Below are positions 41,664 to 49,903 of a stretch of DNA of 64,000 bases, piece by piece (the stretch's first letter is position 1; each line of letters begins with the position of its first letter). The translations under genes and the position numbers were made by a program. Source of the stretch: Haliscomenobacter sp040401995 (GTDB lineage Bacteria > Bacteroidota > Bacteroidia > Chitinophagales > Saprospiraceae); contig JBBANM010000003.1 of NCBI GenBank assembly GCA_040401995.1, positions 62,001-126,000 of the forward strand, in the 5' to 3' direction. Below the pieces are notes generated by a model, which did no database searches, was not told the origin of the DNA, and was given only the letters and a program-made list of their open reading frames with translations.

Positions 41664-42065
41664 TTACACTCCCCCACCCTCTTCCAAAACCCCAACAATC
41701 ACTTCCAAGACCTTGGCAATATCCCCCAAAACCGCTTCATTGGTAAAACGGATTTCGAGAATACCCACTTCTTGCAATAAAGTGGTACGATTTTGATCGT
41801 ATTCCATTTGATTTGCCTCAAAATGATAGGCACCATCAATTTCAATCGCCAGCTTTGCGGCATGGCAATAAAAATCAACGATGAAAATGCCGATGGGATG
41901 TTGGCGGCGAAATCTCAAACCCTTAATTTTCTTGACCCTCAGTTCCTCCCATAACGCAGCCTCTGCCGGAGTAGGTTTCTTCCGATTTTGTCTGGCGTAT
42001 TCAAAAATTCTGCCTGGCGCTCCGAAAAACAAGGAGGGGTCCTTGGGCTGTTTTTTCTCTTGCAT
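41664..42065 (-). CDS. DUF559 (Vsr-like PD-(D/E)XK) endonuclease-like protein
   Basis: 133 residues. Typical DUF559 layout: RKKPTPAEAALWEELRVKKI, LRFRRQHPIGIFIVDFYC (Asp of the active site), then KLAIEIDGAYHF (E-x-D) and YDQNRTTLLQEVGI, with a C-terminal IRFTNEAVL strand. The fold is that of very-short-patch repair nucleases. DUF559 genes are found in many copies in Bacteroidetes, often in intergenic gaps. Function is unknown; a homing-type role has been imagined but is inference. A CCCCTAAAGGGG palindrome lies directly downstream. Confidence 0.88.
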   Translation of the reverse strand: MQEKKQPKDPSLFFGAPGRIFEYARQNRKKPTPAEAALWEELRVKKIKGLRFRRQHPIGIFIVDFYCHAAKLAIEIDGAYHFEANQMEYDQNRTTLLQEVGILEIRFTNEAVLGDIAKVLEVIVGVLEEGGGV

Positions 42066-42238
42066 GATCCGGCTGGTGAATTAATTCCAAAGCAATATAA
42101 AAAATACACCAGGCATTCTTTCTCCCCCAAACCAAAAAAAACGGAAGAAGCCAAAAGCCCCCTCCGTTGTCAAACCAAGAACACGAATGTTAAAATCATT
42201 ACACCTTCGTATTCTTCTTACTTACCTAACTTCATTCA

Positions 42239-42796
42239 CTATTTCGGCAACAAAACCGCATCAATAGAGTGAATCACCCCGTTGCTTTGGTACACATCAT
42301 ACACGCTGATGTTGGCGGAGCCGCCGTTTTCGTCCATGATCGTGATGTTGTGCGGGCCATTCATCATCACATTCAATTTACCGCCTGCTACGGTCGATAA
42401 ACTTGCTTTGCCACCGCCTTTTTTGATCAATGCACTCAAGGCGTTGAAATCATAGCGACCAGACACCACATGATAGGTCAATACGCCCACCAATTTCGAC
42501 TTGTTCTCTGGCTTCAATAGCGTTTCAACGGTACCCATCGGCAAGTTTTCAAAAGCATCATTGACTGGCGCAAAAACAGTAAAAGGACCTTTGCCTTGTA
42601 AGGTCTCTACCAATCCTCCCGCTTTCACTGCCGCTACCAAGGTGGTATGCGCTTTGGAATTCACCGCGTTTTCGATGATGTTTTTCAACGGATACATCGA
42701 CTCGCCGCCTACCATTACCGTTTTTTGTGCTTGAAGACCAGCGGTAACTGCCAACATACATACTGCAATCAGGGCAGTGTTGAACCAATTTTTCAT
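42239..42796 (-). CDS. Secreted fasciclin (FAS1) domain protein
   Basis: 185 residues: signal peptide (NTALIAVCMLAVTAGLQAQ) and a single FAS1 domain at about 45-185, with H1 block FTVFAPVNDAFENLP and H2-like YHVVSGRYD, ending SNGVIHSIDAVLLPK. FAS1 domains mediate adhesion in animals, plants and bacteria; bacterial single-domain forms are exported to the surface or matrix. The gene is alone and faces away from the esterase gene, with a 184-base divergent gap between them. Confidence 0.93.
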   Translation of the reverse strand: MKNWFNTALIAVCMLAVTAGLQAQKTVMVGGESMYPLKNIIENAVNSKAHTTLVAAVKAGGLVETLQGKGPFTVFAPVNDAFENLPMGTVETLLKPENKSKLVGVLTYHVVSGRYDFNALSALIKKGGGKASLSTVAGGKLNVMMNGPHNITIMDENGGSANISVYDVYQSNGVIHSIDAVLLPK

Positions 42797-42980
42797 GTGT
42801 TCTTAAATTTTAAAAGTGTTTGTGGAATAAGAATTTCTTTCGAACACCACAAAGATGCAGCCCACTTATGCCCATCAGCCAGTTCAACCCTTGCTCAGTT
42901 TTTGGTCAATTGCCAAAAAGTTTGCTCATTTGAAATTATTCAATCCGAATTTGTAGTTTACAAGCAAAATCACACTGCCA

Positions 42981-43895
42981 ATGAAAAAGCACTTTATCAC
43001 CATGTCATTCGTACTAGCCACTTTTTTTACTAATTTATTCGCGCAAAAACCAACCGTGATTCCCTTGTACACGGGCGCGATTCCCAATTCAAAACCAGCT
43101 GAAAACCTCGAAAAAACTACCAGTCGACCCGGGGGTATAGCTTTCACCACTGATATTTCGGTGCCAACCATAAAAATATTTTTGCCTAAAATCCCCAACG
43201 GACAAGCCATCGTTATTTGTCCAGGTGGTGGGTATTGGGGCACTGCCGACGACCACGAAGGCGATCAGGTAGCCCAGCAATTGAATGCCCTTGGCGTCAC
43301 TGCTTTTGTACTTAAATACCGTATACCCGACGAGCGTTTTTGCATCGATAAAACCGTGGCGCCGCTGCAAGATGCGCAGGCGGCTATCCGCTTGGTGCGG
43401 AAAAATGCTGCGAAATACAAGATCAATCCGCATAAAATTGGGATCATGGGATTTTCAGCTGGTGGGCACCTGGCAGCTACCGCGACCACGCATTTTAGCT
43501 TTGCCGCCAATCCTGAAGACCAGGATACTACTTCCGCGCGACCCGATTTTGCGGTGCTGGGTTACCCGGTCATCAGTTTTCAAGATGGCGTCGCGCACGT
43601 GGGCTCGCGCGAGCGCTTGATTGGCAAAAACGACGCGCCGGCTCAACGCCAGTTTTTTTCCAATGAATTACAAGTGACGCCGCAAACTCCTCCCAGCTTT
43701 TTGGTGCATGCCGGAGATGACAATGTGGTGCCGGTCAACAACAGCATCCTTTTTTATCAGGCTTTGGTGAAAAATGGCGTGGATGCCGAAATGCATTTGT
43801 ATCCGCATGGCGGACATGGTTTTGGATTGAATAATCCTACTACCAAAGACAAATGGATGGAGCGCCTGGCGAACTGGCTGAAAGGGTTGAAATAA
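42981..43895 (+). CDS. Secreted alpha/beta hydrolase, acetyl xylan esterase-like (XynB/BD-FAE type)
   Basis: 304 residues with a signal peptide (SFVLATFFTNLFAQ). Oxyanion motif CPGGGYWGTADDHEG, nucleophile Ser159 in MGFSAGGHLAA, acid in VHAGDDNVVPVNN and the base in YPHGGHGFG. This set is typical of the small Bacteroidetes esterases annotated as endo-1,4-beta-xylanase B-like or acetyl xylan esterase, which remove acetyl or feruloyl groups from xylan. It is a second such esterase besides the CE7 type at 1086-2384. Likely periplasmic. Confidence 0.85.
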   Translation: MKKHFITMSFVLATFFTNLFAQKPTVIPLYTGAIPNSKPAENLEKTTSRPGGIAFTTDISVPTIKIFLPKIPNGQAIVICPGGGYWGTADDHEGDQVAQQLNALGVTAFVLKYRIPDERFCIDKTVAPLQDAQAAIRLVRKNAAKYKINPHKIGIMGFSAGGHLAATATTHFSFAANPEDQDTTSARPDFAVLGYPVISFQDGVAHVGSRERLIGKNDAPAQRQFFSNELQVTPQTPPSFLVHAGDDNVVPVNNSILFYQALVKNGVDAEMHLYPHGGHGFGLNNPTTKDKWMERLANWLKGLK

Positions 43896-43913
43896 ACGAA
43901 GGGACTAGCAACA

Positions 43914-43950
43914 AAAAACTGGGATGATTGAACTTCATCCCCGTTTTTTA
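43914..43950. terminator. Bidirectional terminator between esterase and MFS genes
   Basis: AAAAAC-T-GGGATGA (43914-43927), loop TTGAACT, TCATCCC-C-GTTTTT (43935-43948): one mismatch in a 14-bp stem, with T-run. It lies between two convergent genes. Confidence 0.75.
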
Positions 43951-43968
43951 TTTGAAAAAAAAGCAATC

Positions 43969-45210
43969 TTAATCCGCAGTTGGGATATCCTTGGCGGGTT
44001 CTTTGTAATTTCTTAAGACAAAGAAAGTCAATATCAAAGCAATCAATATCATCACCGCTGCTGTCCAATAAGGCGCGCCAGGCAATTGAATCGGTGCTTT
44101 ATCGGAAGTGAAATAGGCAAATAAATTGGTCATCAACAAGGGACCAAAAATTGAGGTCAAACTCATCAGACTAGTTAGGCCGCCGCGCAATTCGCCTTGT
44201 TCATTGGTGGGGACTTGGTTTGACATGATCCCTTGTAAAGCAGGCATTGATAAACCGCCAAAGGAGGCCACCACCGTAATGGCAAACATCATCCAACCTT
44301 GGTTGGCAATGGCATACAAAGCCATACTGATGGCATATAGCGTCAATCCGTAGTAGATTGAGCGGTTGTTTCCCAGCTTGGGAATGATGATGCGCGTCAA
44401 TCCCCCTTGCACCAAAGCGGCCATTACCCCTACAAAACCGAGCGATAGACCTACCATTTTTTCACTCCAGCCAAATTTTTGCATGGTAAAAAAGGTCCAG
44501 GTACTCTGGGTAGCATAACCAGCAACGATAATCAAGATAAAGGGTGGTAACAGACCCAAAATAACAGGATAACGCCCCAATTGCTTCAAAGAGCCAATGG
44601 GGTTGGCGCGTTTCCAATCAAAGGCCCGACGGTTTTCTAAAGCCAATGATTCAGGGAGTACGAAATAGCCATAAAGCCAGTTGAGCAAGGTCAAAACGGC
44701 CGAGGCAAAAAACGGAACTCTAGCCCCATAACTCCCCAGAAATCCCCCCAGGATTGGCCCTAAGATAAAGCCCAAACCAAAAGCAGCGCCGATCAAACCA
44801 AAGTTCTGTGCTCTTTTATCCGGCGGGCTCACATCGGCAATATAGGCGCCAGCTGTAGTGAAGCTAGCACCGGTAATTCCAGCAATAATGCGACCTAAAA
44901 ACAGCCAAGCAATATTAGGCGCAAAACCCAACAAAATATAGTCAATGCCAAATCCCAGCAAGGAAAAGAGCAATACTGGTCGCCGCCCATAGCGATCGCT
45001 CAATCCACCTAGAATAGGCGAACATAAAAATTGCATCGATGCGTAAGCGAAAATCAACCAACCGCCGTATTGTGCTGCCTGCCCCAACCCTACTCCAGTA
45101 AGTTGCATCAGCAATTTGGGCATAACCGGAATGATGATCCCAATCCCGGTTACATCGAGGAGCATGGTGATAAAAATAAAGGTAAGCGCGTGCGACTTGT
45201 CCTTAGCCAT
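43969..45210 (-). CDS. MFS efflux transporter, TetA-like (TCR/Tet group)
   Basis: 413 residues and about 12 membrane helices. The MFS loop 2-3 motif is seen as GGLSDRYGRRPVLL, and motif C (drug antiporter) as GAAFGLGFILGPILGGFLG; ITMLLDVTGIGIIIPVMP is the usual TetA-type first helix. Such transporters exchange drugs or metabolites with protons across the inner membrane; TetA-like chromosomal proteins do not by themselves imply tetracycline resistance. A 162-bp palindrome lies 24 bases before the start codon. Confidence 0.88.
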   Translation of the reverse strand: MAKDKSHALTFIFITMLLDVTGIGIIIPVMPKLLMQLTGVGLGQAAQYGGWLIFAYASMQFLCSPILGGLSDRYGRRPVLLFSLLGFGIDYILLGFAPNIAWLFLGRIIAGITGASFTTAGAYIADVSPPDKRAQNFGLIGAAFGLGFILGPILGGFLGSYGARVPFFASAVLTLLNWLYGYFVLPESLALENRRAFDWKRANPIGSLKQLGRYPVILGLLPPFILIIVAGYATQSTWTFFTMQKFGWSEKMVGLSLGFVGVMAALVQGGLTRIIIPKLGNNRSIYYGLTLYAISMALYAIANQGWMMFAITVVASFGGLSMPALQGIMSNQVPTNEQGELRGGLTSLMSLTSIFGPLLMTNLFAYFTSDKAPIQLPGAPYWTAAVMILIALILTFFVLRNYKEPAKDIPTAD

Positions 45211-45234
45211 TGGTTTTTGTGTTTTTTTCGTTTG

Positions 45235-45396
45235 AGAGTGTGTTTTGATTTTTAGTTCGCAGGCGAAAATGAGTCAAAATTTGTACCAGCGAGTTACGAA
45301 AAACGGAGTGTAGCAGCGCTACATGAGTATTTTCGTACCGAAGTTGGTGCGAATTTTGGCCATTTGCAGCGCGAATATAAAATCCAAACACACTCT
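45235..45396. repeat. Long palindromic repeat, AGAGTGTGTTT ends, apex TGTAGC-AGC-GCTACA
   Basis: 162 bp. The ends AGAGTGTGTTTTGATTTT and (minus strand) AGAGTGTGTTTGGATTTT differ at one position; TTCGC, CAAAATT, ACCA and TACGAAAA blocks pair further in. The midpoint 45316 is the centre of a perfect 6-bp hairpin with AGC loop (45309-45323). The inner part is shared with the element at 19108-19290, the ends are not. Confidence 0.75.
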
Positions 45397-45463
45397 GAGG
45401 TGCTAAGGTAGGATTTTTTGTAAAAACCCGTTCCTTAACAACTGAAATGCAAGGAAATATCGA

Positions 45464-45994
45464 TTAAAGTTCGAGCAAACCCTCGGGAAGATCCATCTCC
45501 AAAATGCGGTTTTTTAAATCCGCCTTTTGGATCAACGATGGATGCAAAGGGACCATCACCTCTTGGTCTTGATAGTCAACAAGGGCCAGAAACTGACCCG
45601 GCAACTCCAATACCTCCCGGATGACACCAATTTCCCCAAGAGCAGCATCAACTAAGGTAAATCCTTGAAAACGCTCGTAGCGATCATCAATATCGCTGTC
45701 TTCTTCAGCTTCGACGGGCGCCAAAGGCAATAGATCCGATTCGCGCAGCATCACCTCTTTATTAGCCAGCTCTTTAGCACTTTCCAAATTGTTGATGTCT
45801 TCAAACTTCACAATGGGATCCGTGCCGCCTTTGACTTCATCAATAAAAAAAGGAATGGGTTTACCGCTGACTTCTAAAAAAACCACATTAGTAGCATTAA
45901 AATCGTCGATGTACCGATCTTTGATGCGTACCCGCAAGCTGCCGTCGAGGCCATGCGCTTTAGTAATTTTTCCAATACTGATGTAGTTGCTCAT
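45464..45994 (-). CDS. rimM: Ribosome maturation factor RimM
   Basis: 176 residues. N-terminal beta-barrel with ISIGKITKAHGLDGSLRVRI (the G-x-HG-x-x-G motif) and C-terminal PRC-barrel half with LVDAALGEIGVIREVLELPG and VMVPLHPSLIQKAD. It helps 16S rRNA processing and binds S19 in the 30S head. Normal length. It follows a lipoprotein gene by 18 bases and mnmA two genes upstream, so the three (mnmA, lipoprotein, rimM) likely make one transcript. Confidence 0.94.
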   Translation of the reverse strand: MSNYISIGKITKAHGLDGSLRVRIKDRYIDDFNATNVVFLEVSGKPIPFFIDEVKGGTDPIVKFEDINNLESAKELANKEVMLRESDLLPLAPVEAEEDSDIDDRYERFQGFTLVDAALGEIGVIREVLELPGQFLALVDYQDQEVMVPLHPSLIQKADLKNRILEMDLPEGLLEL

Positions 45995-46012
45995 ATGTTA
46001 GCGGTAAAAGCT

Positions 46013-46753
46013 TTAAATCCGACGTTGTCTAAGGATAAAACCTCGCTGCGCCTTTTTTTCCCAGGTTTGTCCCTGGCAATTGAGGCATTGGGTATCCAAA
46101 ATTTGTAATTCTCGATAAATCAAACCCACTCCTTGGGTATATCTTTCCAGGCCTTGGCGCAATTCCAAGGCATTTTCAAAGCTTGCCGTTTGAATGGTCA
46201 AGGTTTGTTCGTATTTTTTACCATCGATGTGCCAGGTGGATTGCCATTCGCTGAGTTCAGAAGCCCAGCCTTTAAATAGTTCCAAGGGTTGTCCGCGAAC
46301 GGTCACGCGCAAGGCCGGATCTAAAAAAACGGTGCTGCCCCATTTTTGGTGCAATTGCAAGGGAAAAACCATTTTGATCAAGGGCAGGTTGTCCTCAGTG
46401 CGAATCAAGCGGTTTTGACTGCGGTATTCAGATACCACCTTGCGTAAAACCCAAGGTTCACTTGAATTTTGGCGTTCAAAATACTCGACGCGGTAAACCA
46501 GTTCTCCGCTTAGATTGCGCAAGGTATCGGCTACCCGCTCGCGCACCTGCACGCTCGCGGAGTCGCGCGCCACTCTGCCCGCCTTAGGCCCAAAAAAAAT
46601 GCTGTCGATTTGAAAAAAACGCTCTAAACCCACGCTGAGCGGGTAATATTGCTCTTGCGACAAGTCAATGGTTCCAGACTCGGTTTTTGAACAGCCAAAA
46701 CTGAAAACGCCCATTACAACCAGCCACAATAACCTTAAAGCGCCTATTTTCAT
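46013..46753 (-). CDS. Unknown lipoprotein
   Basis: 246 residues. Lipoprotein signal LRLLWLVVMGVFSFGC-S with Cys at about 21, so it is anchored in a membrane. The mature part is beta-rich and full of Tyr, Arg and Trp (YYPLSVGLERFFQIDSIFF, YEQTLTIQTASFENALELR), with a CLNC pair near 227. I recall similar unnamed lipoproteins in Saprospiria and Cytophagia. It lies between mnmA (9 bases away) and rimM. Function unknown. Confidence 0.8.
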   Translation of the reverse strand: MKIGALRLLWLVVMGVFSFGCSKTESGTIDLSQEQYYPLSVGLERFFQIDSIFFGPKAGRVARDSASVQVRERVADTLRNLSGELVYRVEYFERQNSSEPWVLRKVVSEYRSQNRLIRTEDNLPLIKMVFPLQLHQKWGSTVFLDPALRVTVRGQPLELFKGWASELSEWQSTWHIDGKKYEQTLTIQTASFENALELRQGLERYTQGVGLIYRELQILDTQCLNCQGQTWEKKAQRGFILRQRRI

Positions 46754-46762
46754 GGTTTTGGA

Positions 46763-47869
46763 TTATTGCAACAACAAACTGCTGTGAATGATGCCGCCGC
46801 CCACTACATCGTCGCCTTCGTAAAACACTGCCGATTGACCCGGCGCTACGCCGCTGACGTTGGCCAGGAATTCCACGGAAATTTTGCCATCGTGTAAAGT
46901 GGAGAGTTTTCCCAAAGTACCGCGATCATGGTACCGCACTTTGGTCAGGGCTTCCAGTCCATCAGGTAAGCGATCGTATTTTTGAATGTTGGCTTGGTAC
47001 ACCGTCATGCCATTGCGCACCAACTCATCCAAAGTTCCCAGTACCACGGTATTCGTTTCTGGATCTATTTTATTGACAAACATGGGTTCGCCAAATGCCT
47101 TACCCAAACCCTTGCGTTGCCCGATGGTGTAAAAAGGGTAACCTTGGTGTTTGCCGAGGATTTCGCCTTTGGTGTTGACAAAGTTACCGCCTGCCACTTC
47201 TGCTTCCAATTCCGGGCGACGTCTTTTCAAAAAACCGCGGTAATCGTTGTCGGGCACAAAACAGATTTCGTAGCTCTCCGCTTTTTTTGAAAGCTCGGCA
47301 TAACCGGCATCAAAAGCCACTTTCCGCACTTCAGGTTTGGTGAGGTGCCCCAAGGGAAAACGACTGCGTTTCAGCGCTTCTTGGGTAAGTCCCCAGAGTA
47401 CGTAAGATTGATCTTTATTGTCGTCGGCACTTTTGGAGATGAACTTGCGACCATCCGCTTCCTTGATCCGCGCATAGTGCCCGGTGGCAATGAACTCGCA
47501 ATCAAGCGCATCCGCACGCTTGAGCAAGGCATTCCACTTGATATGGGTATTGCACAACACACAAGGGTTGGGGGTGCGCCCCGCAATGTATTCCTCTACG
47601 AAATTATCGATCACGTAATCGCCAAATTCCTCGCGGATATCGATGATAAAATGGTGAAAACCCATATTGACCGCCACCTGACGGGCATCGTTGATGGAAT
47701 CCAAGCTACAGCAACCCGTTTCTTTTTTAGAGCCGCCCGAGTTGGCGTAATCCCATGTTTTCATGGTGATGCCAATCACTTCATATCCTTCTTCGTGCAG
47801 CATCATTGCAGCCACCGTGCTATCGATGCCGCCACTCATGGCCACCAATACTTTTCCTAATTTACTCAT
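46763..47869 (-). CDS. mnmA: tRNA-specific 2-thiouridylase MnmA
   Basis: 368 residues from ATG at 47869 (the TTG at 47890 is not needed). PP-loop AMSGGIDSTVAAMML; catalytic Cys pair in NPCVLCN near 97 and in YEICFVPD near 194; GHYARI between them; and a C-terminal beta-barrel. It activates U34 of Lys, Glu and Gln tRNAs with ATP and puts in sulfur. A CAAATTTA at 47899-47906 is a minus-strand -7 match 29 bases before the start, without a well-placed -33 box. Confidence 0.95.
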   Translation of the reverse strand: MSKLGKVLVAMSGGIDSTVAAMMLHEEGYEVIGITMKTWDYANSGGSKKETGCCSLDSINDARQVAVNMGFHHFIIDIREEFGDYVIDNFVEEYIAGRTPNPCVLCNTHIKWNALLKRADALDCEFIATGHYARIKEADGRKFISKSADDNKDQSYVLWGLTQEALKRSRFPLGHLTKPEVRKVAFDAGYAELSKKAESYEICFVPDNDYRGFLKRRRPELEAEVAGGNFVNTKGEILGKHQGYPFYTIGQRKGLGKAFGEPMFVNKIDPETNTVVLGTLDELVRNGMTVYQANIQKYDRLPDGLEALTKVRYHDRGTLGKLSTLHDGKISVEFLANVSGVAPGQSAVFYEGDDVVGGGIIHSSLLLQ

Positions 47870-47997
47870 AACACTTACCGGATTTTCCAATATCCTGGCA
47901 AATTTACAAATTAATATGCCCTTTGGTTCAGTATGATAAATAGAAGACCTTTTATTTTTGACAAACGGTGTTATCTTTGACCAAATTTAGAAACCAA

Positions 47998-48645
47998 ATG
48001 GAGCCAACACCAGCTCTGATTTTCGGCGTAGGTTTACTCGCCAGTTTTATAGGTACATTGCCGTTCGGACCGATCAACCTTTCTGTAGTCGATACTACGA
48101 TCAACCGCAGTTTTCGGTCTGCCGTTCAACTTTCGCTCGCCGCAGCTTTGGTCGAAATCCCCCAATCTTTGATTGCTTTGAAGTTCAACCCTTTTGTGCA
48201 GCATTTGCTTACCGGCAACGTTTATGTAAAAGTAGCATCGGTACTCCTCTTCTTGGGCATGGGTTGTTTTTTCCTTTTCCGCAAACCCGCCGGTGATGCC
48301 AATGTAGGCGACAATCAAAAGAAAAAGAACAATTTCTTGCAAGGCTTTCTGGTTGCTATTGCCAACCCGCAAGCTATTCCGTTTTGGATTTTTGTGTTGT
48401 CTTTCCTCAAATCCAGCCAGCACCTGGATCTTTCCAACCATTTAGGACTTCAGCTCCTCGGTGTTTTTATGCTCGGCGTTGGTTCTGGTAAATTGTTAGC
48501 CTTATTGGGCTATGCCAAACTTGGTCAATTAGTCATCTATCGAGTAGCCGCTATCAACCAATTGATGAACAAAATCATCGGCGGGATATTGATCGGCTTA
48601 GGCTTGTTGCAAGGCGTACACGGTTTTTTAAATTATTATCTGTAA
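47998..48645 (+). CDS. LysE/RhtB-family translocator
   Basis: 215 residues from ATG at 47998 (GTG at 47968 adds a charged tail). Six membrane helices; the N-terminal block GLLASFIGTLPFGPINLSVV has the G-x-x-x-G-P-I-N-L that replaces GPG in the LysE family, and the last helices end in a GGILIGLGLLQGV motif. Members export amino acids or related solutes; the substrate is not known. TATCTTTG at 47972-47979 is a -7 match 18 bases before the start. Divergent from mnmA. Confidence 0.82.
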   Translation: MEPTPALIFGVGLLASFIGTLPFGPINLSVVDTTINRSFRSAVQLSLAAALVEIPQSLIALKFNPFVQHLLTGNVYVKVASVLLFLGMGCFFLFRKPAGDANVGDNQKKKNNFLQGFLVAIANPQAIPFWIFVLSFLKSSQHLDLSNHLGLQLLGVFMLGVGSGKLLALLGYAKLGQLVIYRVAAINQLMNKIIGGILIGLGLLQGVHGFLNYYL

Positions 48646-48724
48646 AAACCATTGTTACTGAGCCTTTTGTAACTCTCCCTCCTCTCCTATTCGTGTATTT
48701 AATGCGAACTTACACAATATGCTA

Positions 48725-48755
48725 TTTGAAAAAAGCTTTATACTTGCTATATTTG
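48725..48755 (+). promoter_or_regulatory. Bacteroidetes promoter for the RlpA-SPOR gene
   Basis: TTTG at 48725-48728, then 19 bases, then TATATTTG at 48748-48755: an exact match to the -33/-7 pattern for the housekeeping sigma factor of Bacteroidetes. It lies 18 bases before the ATG at 48774 and so rules out the longer reading from 48693. Confidence 0.75.
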
Positions 48756-48773
48756 GTAAAAATCATATCCAAA

Positions 48774-49676
48774 ATGAAAGCAAACATCCTTTTTGCCCTG
48801 TTGTTTTTCTCTTGCATCAGTACCCTCTCTCTCCAAGCGCAAGAGATCGGGCTGGCCGGTTATTATTCCGATGAGTTTGAAGGAAGCACCACGGCCTATG
48901 GCGAACGCTACGACAAAAATAAATTGACGGCTGCTCATAAGACCCATCCGCTTGGTACCTATCTAAGGGTTACGCGTTTGGACAATAAAAAATCAGTAGT
49001 GGTGCGGGTCAACGACCAAGGCCCTTATGTAAGTCGCCGCATTGTTGATGTTTCGCGTGCTGCGGCCAAAAAATTGGACATGATCAGCGACGGTGAAGCT
49101 GAAGTGCAAGTAGAAGTAGTGGGTAGCGATAAAACCAAAGAAACGCCCGCAGTTAAACTTACCACTGTGGCCATCACTACGCCCGGTCCAGTAACGCCTA
49201 CACCTGAAAGAATAACTACAACAGCGCCACCTACGCATGAAATTACTGCCCCCAAACCAGAACCCAAGGCTGAGGTCAAACACCCAGTTTTACAGGAAAA
49301 AGGAGAGGTAACGGCTAAATTGAGTAAGGAAAAAAGCCTACCTCAGGCCGATAAAGGTACGCTGGTACGCGATAATTATAACGCTTATGGTTTGTACAAA
49401 ATAGCTGTGCAACGTTCTAAAAGCGTAGGTTTTGGCATCCAAGTGGTGTCGGTATCCACCTATGAAAGCGCTGTAGCCAAAGTGGTAGAGCTTCAAGGCA
49501 AGTGGTTCGACAATGTATTGCTGAGTATTTCCAAAGGCGAAGATGGTCTACCTGACTATAAGGTCATCATGGGGCCATTCAAAACCGAGATTGCTGCGCA
49601 AAACTATCTGGTAAGCTTGAAGAAGAAATACAAAATAGCTGGTTTTGTTATCAATTTAGGGACAACTGCTCCTTAG
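48774..49676 (+). CDS. RlpA-like double-psi beta-barrel protein with SPOR domain
   Basis: 300 residues from ATG at 48774, chosen because of the promoter at 48725-48755 and the signal peptide (ILFALLFFSCISTLSLQAQ) that it exposes. DPBB domain about 25-115: GLAGYYSDEFEGSTTAYGE, then LTAAHKTHPLGTYLRV and VRVNDQGPYV with the catalytic-type Asp. A Pro/Thr-rich linker 120-190 and a SPOR domain 215-300 (GFGIQVVSVSTYESAVAKV). RlpA proteins cut or bind naked glycan strands of peptidoglycan and go to the division septum through SPOR. Periplasmic. Confidence 0.9.
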   Translation: MKANILFALLFFSCISTLSLQAQEIGLAGYYSDEFEGSTTAYGERYDKNKLTAAHKTHPLGTYLRVTRLDNKKSVVVRVNDQGPYVSRRIVDVSRAAAKKLDMISDGEAEVQVEVVGSDKTKETPAVKLTTVAITTPGPVTPTPERITTTAPPTHEITAPKPEPKAEVKHPVLQEKGEVTAKLSKEKSLPQADKGTLVRDNYNAYGLYKIAVQRSKSVGFGIQVVSVSTYESAVAKVVELQGKWFDNVLLSISKGEDGLPDYKVIMGPFKTEIAAQNYLVSLKKKYKIAGFVINLGTTAP

Positions 49677-49695
49677 TTCCTATTTGATTTTAACC

Positions 49696-49734
49696 AAAAA
49701 GGCAACACGTCGAATTGAAGTGTTGCCTTTTTTT
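49696..49734 (+). terminator. Terminator after the RlpA-SPOR gene
   Basis: AAAAAGGCAACAC pairs perfectly with GTGTTGCCTTTTT, loop of 11 bases, then a T-run. It lies 20 bases after the stop codon. Confidence 0.88.
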
Positions 49735-49753
49735 ATGGGTATAAATTTTTGGT

Positions 49754-49836
49754 CAAATTTTCACAAATTTAGACCCAAACTTGCGTCTGTGCACCTTTTC
49801 ACGAACGGAGTTGTTGCTTTAATTTGTGAAAATTTG
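49754..49836. repeat. 16-bp inverted repeat CAAATTTTCACAAATT, 51-base spacer
   Basis: CAAATTTTCACAAATT at 49754-49769 and its inverse AATTTGTGAAAATTTG at 49821-49836, after which ...TGAAATTTGTGGC partly repeats the unit. It lies between convergent genes. Similar AATTTGTGAAATTTGTGG runs are familiar from intergenic DNA of other Bacteroidetes (from memory). Confidence 0.5.
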
Positions 49837-49903
49837 TGAAATTTGTGGCTACATTTTTAAAACACTCCATCGAAGATGGGATACTAAACCTAAGTAAAAA
49901 ACC

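Noticed and set aside
43969..45210. Tetracycline resistance gene call for the TetA-like transporter
   Set aside because: Only family-level MFS motifs are seen and there is no TetR-type regulator next to it.
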